Positions 8,866 through 16,935 of a stretch of 49,374 nucleotides of DNA are shown one piece after another. Below the pieces are notes generated by a model, which searched no databases, had not been told where the DNA came from, and saw nothing but the letters and a program-made list of their open reading frames with translations. Source of the DNA: Streptomyces himastatinicus ATCC 53653 (GTDB lineage Bacteria; Actinomycetota; Actinomycetes; Streptomycetales; Streptomycetaceae). The stretch lies in the NCBI RefSeq assembly GCF_000158915.1, contig NZ_GG657754.1, positions 912,430-961,803 of the forward strand, read 5' to 3'. Positions within the stretch are counted from its first letter, which is position 1. Every line of letters begins with the position of its first letter. Position numbers and translations under genes: made by a program.

Positions 8866-8902
8866 AGTGGCCGCCGGGGACTGGGGTACTCCGGCGGCCA
8901 CT
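8866..8902 (-). terminator. Terminator of the ThuA/PQQ-cupredoxin operon
   Basis: The arms AGTGGCCGCCGG (8866-8877) and CCGGCGGCCACT (8891-8902) pair over 12 bases around a 13-base loop. On the minus strand this lies 11 bases beyond the stop of the cupredoxin/DUF1080 gene. Confidence 0.8.
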
Positions 8903-8913
8903 CATTCGTCTCC

Positions 8914-11139
8914 CTACAGCTCCTGGATCCGGATGTTGCGGTACGAGACCACATCGCTGGTGCTGTGGGTCTGGAGACCGATGTATCCGGAGGCGAACCG
9001 GCGGCCGTCGGTGCCCGGGTCGTCCGAGCGCGGCGGGGTGAAGTCCTGGCCCCCGGCGTTCTCGAACTCATTGATCAGCACACCGTTGCGGTAGATCGAG
9101 TAGTGCTGGCCGACCACCCGGATCTCGTAGTCGTTCCAGCTGCCCTTGGGCGTCACTCCCGCACCGCCCAGCCCGACCCGGTCGAAGCCGTAGATCGAGC
9201 CCGTCTTGTACATGTCGCCGTCCGGGCGGTCGTTGATCTGCACCTCGTGCCCGTACTTGATGGCGACCCACTCCGGGCGGGACTCCTCGGGGTGGTCGTT
9301 GACATCGGGGAAGCGGACGAAGACACCGCTGTTGGCGTTGCCCGTCCCCGGGGCGTCGTCACGGAACTGGAGCTTCAGCGAGAAGTCGTCATAGGTGCGC
9401 CGCGGGAACCACAGCATGCCCATGCCGTCGACCGTGGAGCTGCTGGTCATGGTGCCGTCGCCGTTCAGCCCGAAGGCGCCGCCGCCCACGTGCTGCCACG
9501 CGTCGAACGACTTCTTCGTCCCGTCGAAGAGGTCGCGGTAGCCCTCGCTCTGGCCGGGCTTGCCGATACCGGACTCGTCGGCGGCCTTGTTGATCGCCTC
9601 GTTCTCGCGCTGGTCGATGACGCCGTCGGAGAGCAGCTTGCCGGTCACCGAGGTGACGTGCTTCAGGAAGAGGGCGTGCGAGGACCAGTCCTTCTCGTCC
9701 TCGATCAGCTCGTTGATGGTGCAGCGACTGCGGGTGATGCGGTTGGGGACGCCGGTGTCGACCGTACCGACGATCACCGTGAGCCGCTCGTCCCACTCGG
9801 GGCACGCGGGGGCGGGCACGCCGCCGCCCTCGTCCACGGTGAACGCGAGCTTCTTGGCCGCCGAGGTGTTGCCCGCCTTGTCGGTGGCGCGGTGGGCGAC
9901 GGTGTGGCGGCCGACCCGGTCGACGACGACGGGGGTGGTGTACGCGAGGTACGGGCCGCCGTCGAGGGAGTATTCGGTCTTCGTCACGCCCGAATCGGCG
10001 TCGGTGGCGGTGATGGTCACCTTGGCGCTGCCGAGGTAGTTGCCGTCCGAGTTCTTGGTGCCCTCCGCCTTCGCTGTGGTCTCGGGCGGGGTGGTGTCCG
10101 TGCTCGGCGCCGCGACCACGGAGAACGTCACCGATTTGGCCTCGGAGGTGTTCCCGGCCCGGTCGGTCGCGCGGTAGCGCACTGTATGGGCACCGTGTGC
10201 GGTCACCGCCACCGGCGCGGTGTACTTCGCGAAGTCGCCGTCGTCCAGGGCGTATTCGATGGTGTTGACGCCGGACCCGGTGTCGGAGGCCGTGACGGTG
10301 ACGGTGGCCGTGTCGTAGTAGTCACCACCCGGGCCCTGCTTGCCGGACACGGTGGCGGACGTCTCGGGCGGGGTGGTGTCGTCCGTCGGCGGGGCCACGA
10401 CGCGGAATTCCTCCGATTTCACCTCGGAGGTGTTCCCCGCCTTGTCGGTGGCCCGGTAGCGGATGGTGTGGGTGCCCACCTCGTGCACCATCACCGGGGC
10501 GGTGTACGCCTGGAACGCCCCGTCGCCCACCGCGTACTCGATCGTGTCCACGCCCGAGCCCGCGTCGTTGGCGGACACCGTGACCGTGGCCATGCCGATG
10601 TACGCGCCGTTCGCGTCCTTCTCACCCTCGACCTTCGCCGAGGTCTCGGGCGCGGCGGTATCCTCGCCCCCGCCCTCGGTGACCACGAGGATGCCCTGCA
10701 TCTGGCCGTGGCCGGGGATGGTGCAGTAGTAGCGGTAGCGGCCCGGGGCGAGGGTGACCTCGACGGAGTGCTTGCCGCCGCTGTCGTCCGCGGGGTTGGC
10801 GAGGATGTTCAGCGGGACGTCGTTGTTGTACTCGGGGTCCGACACGTCGAACGTGAGGGTGTGCGGCATGCCCATGGTGTTGCCGGTGGCGGTGCTGTTC
10901 TCGAAGACGATGGTGGTCTTCCCGGCGACCGCCGTCTTGGGCGCCGAGACGTACTTGGTGATGTCGTCGCCCGCGGTCCAGGTCAGGGTCTGCTGGGCCG
11001 CCCGCTTGCCGGTGTCCTTGCCGGACGCGGCCGTGGCCGTGGACAGTCCCGAGGTCAGTCCGAGCACCATGAGCAGCGCGGCGAGCAGCGCCATCAGCGG
11101 TCTCGGAGTCTTCGGGGTTTTCTGCCGCCGTCGCGTCAC
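8914..11139 (-). CDS. Secreted cupredoxin / Ig-like repeat / 3-keto-disaccharide hydrolase (DUF1080) fusion
   Basis: 741-residue exported multidomain protein. A Sec signal (1 to about 38) is followed by a plastocyanin-like domain (about 50-153) with type-1 copper ligands His93, Cys139, His144 and Met147 (CTIPGHGQM). Three Ig-like/OmpL47-type repeats of about 90 residues follow (about 162-249, 256-342, 349-436), each ending TDxAGNTS. A Cys-containing linker (440-530) leads to a DUF1080 domain (533-741) with DLFDGT, NSGVFVRF, HEVQINDR and KTGSIYG. DUF1080 is now known as a 3-keto-disaccharide hydrolase family. The GTG start at 11139 overlaps the stop of the ThuA/PQQ gene (GTGA), so the two are translationally coupled. 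The assignment of electron relay by the copper domain is inference. Confidence 0.88.
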   Translation of the reverse strand: MTRRRQKTPKTPRPLMALLAALLMVLGLTSGLSTATAASGKDTGKRAAQQTLTWTAGDDITKYVSAPKTAVAGKTTIVFENSTATGNTMGMPHTLTFDVSDPEYNNDVPLNILANPADDSGGKHSVEVTLAPGRYRYYCTIPGHGQMQGILVVTEGGGEDTAAPETSAKVEGEKDANGAYIGMATVTVSANDAGSGVDTIEYAVGDGAFQAYTAPVMVHEVGTHTIRYRATDKAGNTSEVKSEEFRVVAPPTDDTTPPETSATVSGKQGPGGDYYDTATVTVTASDTGSGVNTIEYALDDGDFAKYTAPVAVTAHGAHTVRYRATDRAGNTSEAKSVTFSVVAAPSTDTTPPETTAKAEGTKNSDGNYLGSAKVTITATDADSGVTKTEYSLDGGPYLAYTTPVVVDRVGRHTVAHRATDKAGNTSAAKKLAFTVDEGGGVPAPACPEWDERLTVIVGTVDTGVPNRITRSRCTINELIEDEKDWSSHALFLKHVTSVTGKLLSDGVIDQRENEAINKAADESGIGKPGQSEGYRDLFDGTKKSFDAWQHVGGGAFGLNGDGTMTSSSTVDGMGMLWFPRRTYDDFSLKLQFRDDAPGTGNANSGVFVRFPDVNDHPEESRPEWVAIKYGHEVQINDRPDGDMYKTGSIYGFDRVGLGGAGVTPKGSWNDYEIRVVGQHYSIYRNGVLINEFENAGGQDFTPPRSDDPGTDGRRFASGYIGLQTHSTSDVVSYRNIRIQEL

Positions 11140-13637
11140 CGCTGCTCCGCCTTCCTGGCCACGTCCTTGGCGAGCGGGGTGGGCTCGCCGCCCTTGTAGG
11201 TGATGTGCCACAGCGCCGACTTCGCGTCGGAGGTGAAGAAGCCGCGCCCGTAGTCGAGGACGTAGAGCGAGCCGTCGGGGGCGAACTTCCAGTCCATGAG
11301 GTTGCGGATGCCGTCGGCGCCCACCGGGATGATCTTCTTGAGGGATTCCGCGTGCACGGGCAGTCCGCCCTTCCCGATGGTCTTCGGGTCGGTCACGACG
11401 GCGTGGCGCGGCTGGTCGGCGTCGTAGAAGTCGCCGACGAACCACTTGCCGTCCCAGTACGCGGGCCATTTGGTGGCGCTGTTGCTGGTGTCGTCGTACC
11501 GGTACACCGGGCCGTTCATGGTGGCCTGGCCGCCGCCCTTGAGCCACGGCAGCAGGAACTTCGCCTCCGACGCCTTGTAGCTGGGGATGCCGTCGGCGTT
11601 GCGCGGATAGTCGGGGGCGCCGCCCTGGGGCGAGTACCAGATGGTGTTCCCGGTGACCGGCGGCAGGTTCACGAGGCCGTTGTTGTTGGGCGACTCGTTC
11701 TTCGGGGCGTCGCAGTCGTACCAGCCCAGCGGCTTGCTCGGATCGGGCAGATTGCGGTCGCGGTACGGCTGCTTGTTACCCATGCAGAACGGCCAGCCGT
11801 GGTTGCCCGCCTTGGTGATGGCGGCGAAGGTGTCGTACTTGGCGGGGCCCCAGGTGGTGCTGGGCTCGCTCGCGTCGGGGCCGACCCAGCCCGCGTACAG
11901 CGTGTCGGTCTTCTTGTCGACGAAGATCCGGGCCGGGTTGCGCACACCCATCACGTAGATCTCGCCACGGGTCTTGCCGCCGCCCTCGTCGGGCTCCTTG
12001 CCGGTGAACAGATTGCCCTCGGGGAGGGTGTACGTGCCGTCGGCCTCGGGGTGGATCCGCAGGATCTTGCCGTTGAGGTTGTTGGTGTTCCCGGCGGTGC
12101 GGCGGGCGTCGGCGAAGGACACGCCCTTGTAGTTCGGCTGCGGGTTGTTGCCCGAGTAACCGTCGCTGAACTGGGAGGAGTTGTTGTCGCCGGTGGCGAT
12201 GTAGAGATTGCGCTTGGAGTCCCAGGCCATGCCGCCGCCCGCGTGGCAGCAGCTGTGGATCTGCACCGGCCAGGACAGCAGCACCTTCTCCGAGCCGAGG
12301 TCGAGCTTGTCGGTCTTGAGGTTCAAGGTGAAGCGGGAGACCCGGCGCTCGGCCATGCGGGTGTCACGGTTGATCTTGGAGTGCGGGGTGTAGTGCAGAT
12401 ACACCCAGCCGTTGGTGAGGAAGTCCGGGTCCAGCTCGATGCCGAGCAGCCCCTCCTCGTTCTTGATCAGCTCATCGCCGCCGCCCTTGTTGCCGAACAC
12501 GGTGAGCGCACCGGCGAGCGTCACCTTGCCGGTCTTGGGGTCGTAGATGTGGATCTGGCCCTGGCCCTTGCCGATGTCGGGGTCGTTCCAGTCGGTGACG
12601 ACGGGTGCGCTGTTGTCGCTGCCGCCGCGGCCGATGTACAGCACCCGGCCGTCCGGGGCGGTGACCAGGCCGTGCGGCTCGCCGATCTGGTCCGCCTGGC
12701 CGGGCTGGTTGGGCTTGGTGACCCGCTCGGCCTTGTAGTTGGCGGTGATGGTGGCTTGGCAGTCGGCGCGGGCGAGCCGGGTGGTCCAGAGCAGCGCGCC
12801 GCGCAGATGGGCGCGGAAGTCCGTCTCCCGGAAACCGGCCGCCGTGCCGCCCATGCCGGTGTAGAAGGACCGGCCGCCGTCGTAGTCGCGGCACCAGGAG
12901 ATGGGGTGGTCCCAGCCGTTGGCGCCCGTACCGGGCTGGTAGCTGCTCTCCCGGACCCGGGCGACGGTGTGCACCTGGCCGGAGGGGTTCGTCTTCCAGT
13001 TGAGCCAGGTGTCGGGGCGCTTCCACTCCAGCGGCAGATCCTTGGTGGCCGGATGGCCGCGGTCGCCGACCTCGACGACGGCGCGCTGCACGGTGGCGGG
13101 GCCGGTGGTGGGGCGGGCGCCGATCAGACCGGTGTACCAGTCCGAGTACGGCTCGTTGCGGGCCGCGTCATGGATGCCGAGGAAGCCGCCGCCCGCCTCC
13201 ATGTACGTTTCGAGCCCGGCTTCCTGCTCCGGGTCGAGCACATCGCCCGCGCCGGTCAGGAAGACGACGGCGTTGTACGTGCCGAGCTTCGGCGTCGTGA
13301 AGACGGAGGCGTCGGCGGTGGCGTCGACCGTGAAGCGGGTCGCCGCCGGGCCCTGGTTGCCGATCCGTTCGATGGCCTCGATACCGGCGTCCGCCGTCGG
13401 CGCCTCGTCCCCGGCCGAGCCGTGGAAGACCAGCACCTTGACGTCGTCGCCGCCCGGCGGGGACGGCAGCGCCAGCCGGGGGCGCTCCTCGGGGCGGGCG
13501 GCGGCAGGAGTGCCGCCGAGCATGGTCGCGGTGACGGCCCCGAACAGCAGTGCCGCCAACGCCGCGCGTCTCCTCCGCGGCCGACGCTTCGTCAGCCGAT
13601 GCCATTTCGAGGGCTTTTGGTACGGTTCATCCCGCAT
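11136..13637 (-). CDS. Secreted ThuA domain / PQQ-dependent sugar dehydrogenase fusion
   Basis: 833-residue exported protein. A basic N terminus and hydrophobic segment (about 22-46) act as signal peptide. A ThuA-like, class I amidotransferase-like domain occupies about 66-285 (VKVLVFHGSAG, GGGFLGIHDAA, HPISWCRDYDGGRSFYTGMGGT). From about 300 to 825 a six-bladed GDH-B/sorbosone-dehydrogenase propeller follows (PHGLVTAPDGRVLYIGR, EEGLLGIELDPDF, YIATGDNN, GVRNPARI, GWPFCMGN, WKFAPDGSLYVLDYGRG). Adjacent Cys in HSCCHAGGG is notable and could form a vicinal disulfide. The start at 13637 has GAGAGG about 12 bases upstream. Expected to oxidise a sugar or glycoside outside the cell using PQQ; PQQ itself is not made by any gene in the window. 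Confidence 0.88.
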   Translation of the reverse strand: MRDEPYQKPSKWHRLTKRRPRRRRAALAALLFGAVTATMLGGTPAAARPEERPRLALPSPPGGDDVKVLVFHGSAGDEAPTADAGIEAIERIGNQGPAATRFTVDATADASVFTTPKLGTYNAVVFLTGAGDVLDPEQEAGLETYMEAGGGFLGIHDAARNEPYSDWYTGLIGARPTTGPATVQRAVVEVGDRGHPATKDLPLEWKRPDTWLNWKTNPSGQVHTVARVRESSYQPGTGANGWDHPISWCRDYDGGRSFYTGMGGTAAGFRETDFRAHLRGALLWTTRLARADCQATITANYKAERVTKPNQPGQADQIGEPHGLVTAPDGRVLYIGRGGSDNSAPVVTDWNDPDIGKGQGQIHIYDPKTGKVTLAGALTVFGNKGGGDELIKNEEGLLGIELDPDFLTNGWVYLHYTPHSKINRDTRMAERRVSRFTLNLKTDKLDLGSEKVLLSWPVQIHSCCHAGGGMAWDSKRNLYIATGDNNSSQFSDGYSGNNPQPNYKGVSFADARRTAGNTNNLNGKILRIHPEADGTYTLPEGNLFTGKEPDEGGGKTRGEIYVMGVRNPARIFVDKKTDTLYAGWVGPDASEPSTTWGPAKYDTFAAITKAGNHGWPFCMGNKQPYRDRNLPDPSKPLGWYDCDAPKNESPNNNGLVNLPPVTGNTIWYSPQGGAPDYPRNADGIPSYKASEAKFLLPWLKGGGQATMNGPVYRYDDTSNSATKWPAYWDGKWFVGDFYDADQPRHAVVTDPKTIGKGGLPVHAESLKKIIPVGADGIRNLMDWKFAPDGSLYVLDYGRGFFTSDAKSALWHITYKGGEPTPLAKDVARKAEQR

Positions 13638-13679
13638 GAGTAACCCATCCCTCTCCGGTACCGGATACACCGCTGAAGG

Positions 13680-13708
13680 AAGCTAGACGCCTTTTCGCAC
13701 TCCGCCAA
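13680..13708 (-). promoter_or_regulatory. Candidate sigma-HrdB promoter of the ThuA/PQQ operon
   Basis: On the minus strand, TTGGCG (13703-13708) and TAGCTT (13680-13685) are separated by 17 bases, a good match to the vegetative -35/-10 pattern. Transcription would start near 13673, leaving a leader of about 36 bases before the ATG at 13637. Confidence 0.45.
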
Positions 13709-13840
13709 TAGCTATGACCGCAACTCGACGAACTTTGTCCTGAGTGTGGATGAACGGGCGTCCTCCGGCTACCGTGATGCCATCCCCGGGGCACGTGCGC
13801 ATCGGCAACATCGAGACACCCGCACCGAGTTGGGAGAGCG

Positions 13841-14896
13841 ATGAGCGACGCACCCGGCACCATGCCCAGACGCGGCTTCAGCCGCCGGCTCCTCGCCGGT
13901 GGCGCGGCCGCCGCCGCGATCGGCGGCCCGCTGCCCCTCGCCTCCCCCGCCGCCTCCGCCGCCTCCGCCGCGTCTGCCACGTCTGCCACATCCGCCTCGT
14001 CTGCCTCGTCTGCCGAAGGTGCGAAGCGCCGGGTGGCCACGGCGGCGGCTGGTGGCGCGGTCCGCCGCATCAAGATGTACGCGGAGAAGCTGCCGGACGG
14101 GCAGATGGGCTACGGCCTGGAGAAGGGCAAGGCATCCATCCCCGGTCCGCTGATCGAGCTGACCGAGGGCGACACCCTGCACATCGAGTTCGAGAACACC
14201 ATGGACGTCACCGCCAGCCTCCATGTCCACGGCCTGGACTACGACACCGCCAGCGACGGCACCCAGCTCAACCGGAGCGCCGTGGAACCGGGCGAGACGC
14301 GTACGTACACCTGGCGCACCCACGCCCCGGGCACCCGCGCGGACGGCACCTGGCGGCCGGGCAGCGCGGGCTACTGGCACTACCACGACCACGCGGTCGG
14401 CACCCCGCACGGCACCGGCGGCCTCCGCAAGGGGCTGTACGGGCCGGTGGTGGTGCGCCGCGCGGGGGACGTCCTGCCGCAGAAGCAGTTCACCATCGTC
14501 TTCAACGACATGACGATCAACAACAAGTCAGGCCATGACGCTCCCGAGTTCAGGGCGACGGTGGGCGAACGCGTCGAGATCATCATGATCACGCACGGCG
14601 AGTACTACCACACCTTCCATATGCACGGTCATCGCTGGGCGGACAACCGCACGGGGATCCTTGAGGGGCCGGACGACCCGAGCCGGGTCATCGACAACAA
14701 GATCACCGGCCCGGCCGACTCGTTCGGCTTCCAGGTGATCGCCGGGGAGAACACCGGCGCGGGCGCGTGGATGTACCACTGCCACGTCCAGAGCCACTCC
14801 GACATGGGGATGGCGGGACTCTTCCTGGTCGCCAAGCCCGACGGCACGATCCCGGGCTACGACCCGCACCATCTGACCGCGGGGCGCGGGTCATAG
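13841..14896 (+). CDS. Two-domain (small) laccase, multicopper oxidase, Tat-exported
   Basis: 351-residue secreted laccase of the streptomycete SLAC/EpoA type, which is active as a homotrimer and reduces oxygen to water while oxidising phenols or other donors. A twin-arginine leader (RRGFSRRLL, residues 10-18) precedes a low-complexity Ala/Ser/Thr stretch (about 36-59). Copper motifs are complete: HVHG (128-131), HYHDH (180-184), HTFHMHGH (257-264) and HCH with His319 and axial Met324 (313-324). Two cupredoxin domains only, as expected. GGGAG lies about 9 bases before the ATG. It is divergent from the ThuA/PQQ operon with 203 bases between, and converges on the FG-GAP gene. Confidence 0.95.
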   Translation: MSDAPGTMPRRGFSRRLLAGGAAAAAIGGPLPLASPAASAASAASATSATSASSASSAEGAKRRVATAAAGGAVRRIKMYAEKLPDGQMGYGLEKGKASIPGPLIELTEGDTLHIEFENTMDVTASLHVHGLDYDTASDGTQLNRSAVEPGETRTYTWRTHAPGTRADGTWRPGSAGYWHYHDHAVGTPHGTGGLRKGLYGPVVVRRAGDVLPQKQFTIVFNDMTINNKSGHDAPEFRATVGERVEIIMITHGEYYHTFHMHGHRWADNRTGILEGPDDPSRVIDNKITGPADSFGFQVIAGENTGAGAWMYHCHVQSHSDMGMAGLFLVAKPDGTIPGYDPHHLTAGRGS

Positions 14897-14912
14897 CTCG
14901 TGCGCCGATGGG

Positions 14913-15869
14913 TCAGCCGCCCAGGACGTGCACTTCGGTGGAGTTGGTGCCGGTGTTGCTCTTCTTCACCGCGACCAGGTCGGAGGTGCCGTCGCGGTTC
15001 CAGTCCGCCAGGCCGAAGTCGAAGGTGGCGTCGGTCTCGTGCAGCGCCGTACCGGTCTGGAGGACGAAGCGCTGGAAGGTGCTCGCGGCGGACAGCACAT
15101 GGATCTCGGTGGAGTTCGTCCCCGTGTTGCTCTTCTTGATGGCCACGAGGTCCTGACGGCCGTCCTTGTCCCAGTCCGCCACCCCGAAGTCGAAGGTGGC
15201 ATCGGTCTCGTGCAGCGCCGTACCGGTCTGGAGCACAAAACGCTGGAAGGTGCTGGCGCCGGAGAGGATGTGCACCTCGGTCGAGTTGGTACCGGTGGCG
15301 CTCTTCTTGATGGCGGCCAGATCCGGACGGCCGTCCCGGTCCCAGTCCGTCACCGCGAAGTCGAACGACCCATCGGTCTCATGCAGCGCCGTACCCGTCT
15401 GCACGATGAACCGCTGGAAATTGCTCGCACCGGACAGGATGTGCACCTCGGTCGAGTTCGTACCCGTGCCGCTCTTCTTGATCGCGACCAGGTCCGGACG
15501 ACCATCGCGGTCCCAGTCCGTCACCGCGAAGTCGAACGACCCATCGGTCTCATGCAGCGCCGTACCCGTCTGCACGATGAACCGCTGGAAATTGCTCGCG
15601 CCCGAGAGAATGTGCACCTCGGTCGAGTTCGTACCCGTGTTGCTCTTCTTGACCTCGATGAGATCCGGACGGCCGTCGCGGTCCCAGTCGGCGACCAGGC
15701 TCGCGAACGTGTTGTCGGTCTCGTGGAGGGCCGTACCGGTCTGGAGGACGAACCCGCTGAACGGATTGGCGCGCACGCCCGATTCGGCGGCGGACGCGCT
15801 TCCGGGGAAGGCGAGGATCATGCCCAGTAGTGCGGGGGCGACGACACCAATGGCTCTCTTGACGCGCAT
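14913..15869 (-). CDS. Secreted FG-GAP/VCBS repeat protein with five near-identical 57-residue repeats
   Basis: 318-residue exported protein made of a signal peptide (1-27, SASA) and five tandem repeats of 57 residues (37-93, 94-150, 151-207, 208-264, 265-318). Each holds QTGTALHETD, a calcium-loop-like DWDRDGRPDL, and TGTNSTEVHILSGAS. This is the FG-GAP/VCBS type of propeller blade; five visible blades plus the N-terminal stretch could close a ring. No enzyme domain is attached. Start 15869 has GGGAGA eight bases upstream. It may be a secreted binding or scaffold protein, but the function is unknown. The repeats are unusually uniform in DNA as well as protein. Confidence 0.85.
   Translation of the reverse strand: MRVKRAIGVVAPALLGMILAFPGSASAAESGVRANPFSGFVLQTGTALHETDNTFASLVADWDRDGRPDLIEVKKSNTGTNSTEVHILSGASNFQRFIVQTGTALHETDGSFDFAVTDWDRDGRPDLVAIKKSGTGTNSTEVHILSGASNFQRFIVQTGTALHETDGSFDFAVTDWDRDGRPDLAAIKKSATGTNSTEVHILSGASTFQRFVLQTGTALHETDATFDFGVADWDKDGRQDLVAIKKSNTGTNSTEIHVLSAASTFQRFVLQTGTALHETDATFDFGLADWNRDGTSDLVAVKKSNTGTNSTEVHVLGG
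14916..15761 (-). repeat. Five tandem 171-base coding repeats
   Basis: The 57-residue protein repeats correspond to 171-base DNA units. The second and third units of the protein are almost identical in DNA: long stretches from 15361 recur unchanged at 15532, exactly 171 bases apart, including synonymous positions. The two C-terminal units differ more. This points to recent duplication or gene conversion in the middle of the array. Confidence 0.85.
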
Positions 15870-16040
15870 AGAAACGTCTCCCTGCCTCATGCCCTCGGGG
15901 GCTCCCGAGAGCCGCGTTGATGCTATGGGCGGGTGTTGTGCCGTGCGCGTCGCGTGGTGCGCCATAGGCCGGAAAACACGGCTGAGCGACCGATTCCGGT
16001 CGGGGAGGCGCTGCGGACGCCGCGTGAAGGCGGTCCGCGC

Positions 16041-16751
16041 TCAGGAGGGTCCGTCCGGGTCCCAGTTCAGCAGGCGCACCTGGGCGACGGTGCGGACATG
16101 GCGGCGCATGGCGGCGGCCGCGGCCTTGGAGCGGCCCTCGGCGATGGCGTCCAGGATCTTCCGGTGCTGGGCGAACGACCGCTTGGGGCGGCCCGGCTGA
16201 CGCAGCGACTCCGCACGGCTCTCCGCGATCTGCTCGGAGATGGAGCGCATGAACTCGGCCAGCAGCGGGCTGTGGGCGGCCGCGGTGACCGCGGCGTGGA
16301 AGCGGCGGTCACCCTCGATGCCGTGGCGGCCCGTCGCGATCTCGTCCTCCATCCAGTGGAGCGCCTGCTCCAGGGCGGCGAGGTCGTCGTCGGTGCGGCG
16401 CTCGGCGGCGAGTTCGGCGAGCTTGGTCTCCAGCGCCTCCCGGGCGTCCAGCACATCGGGCAGCCGGCGCCGCCGGTCCACCAGGCGCTCCACGGGCTCG
16501 GTGTCGAGGCTGTCGCGGAGCAGCCGCATACCGCCGCCCTGGCGCACCTCGACCAGGCCCTGCACCTCCAGGACGACGATGGCCTGCTTGACGGAGGCGC
16601 GGCTGATGCCAAGCCGCTCGGCCAGTTCCCGCTCGGTGGGCAGCCGGTCGCCCGCGCGCAGCCCGCCCTCCTCGACGTAGGTGCGCAGCCGCTCCAGCAC
16701 CTGCTCGTACAGGCGCTGACGGGACATCGGGCGCAGTGCGTCGTCGGCCAT
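16041..16751 (-). CDS. GntR/FadR family transcriptional regulator (FCD domain)
   Basis: 236-residue regulator. The N-terminal winged helix (about 12-75) has the GntR pattern LRAGDRLPTERELAERLGISRASVKQAI. The all-helical FCD ligand domain (about 95-225) shows the metal-site pattern typical of organic-acid sensors: D148-F152-H region (GDRRFHAAV) and a later His in FAQHRKIL. The ATG at 16751 has GGGGGAG upstream. It is divergent from a dicarboxylate-type transporter, and a perfect palindrome lies between them, so it is probably a local acid-responsive repressor of that transporter. Confidence 0.9.
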   Translation of the reverse strand: MADDALRPMSRQRLYEQVLERLRTYVEEGGLRAGDRLPTERELAERLGISRASVKQAIVVLEVQGLVEVRQGGGMRLLRDSLDTEPVERLVDRRRRLPDVLDAREALETKLAELAAERRTDDDLAALEQALHWMEDEIATGRHGIEGDRRFHAAVTAAAHSPLLAEFMRSISEQIAESRAESLRQPGRPKRSFAQHRKILDAIAEGRSKAAAAAMRRHVRTVAQVRLLNWDPDGPS

Positions 16752-16838
16752 GCGGGCTCCCCCCTGCTGCGGCTGGCTGCTGCGGTTGGTGACCGGCCCG
16801 ATTCGCAGCGTAGCACCGAATGAACGGCGGAGTGGTCG

Positions 16839-16853
16839 ATTGGCTCAGCCAAT
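16839..16853. promoter_or_regulatory. Candidate GntR operator
   Basis: ATTGGCTCAGCCAAT is a perfect palindrome with 7-base arms and a single central base. It lies 86 bases upstream of the GntR start and 83 bases upstream of the transporter start, the only strong dyad in this divergent region. Control of both genes is inferred from position. Confidence 0.55.
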
Positions 16854-16935
16854 GTGCCACCTATGTATTGACTGTTGAACCATCGCACCCGCAACGTGAG
16901 TCGCGGCTGGGCCACTTGCGACGGGAGCGCGCTCG

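Noticed and set aside
11205..13643. 812-codon open frame on the plus strand opposite the ThuA/PQQ gene
   Set aside because: High-GC shadow of the true gene; Val/Gly/Ala-rich with no recognisable motif.
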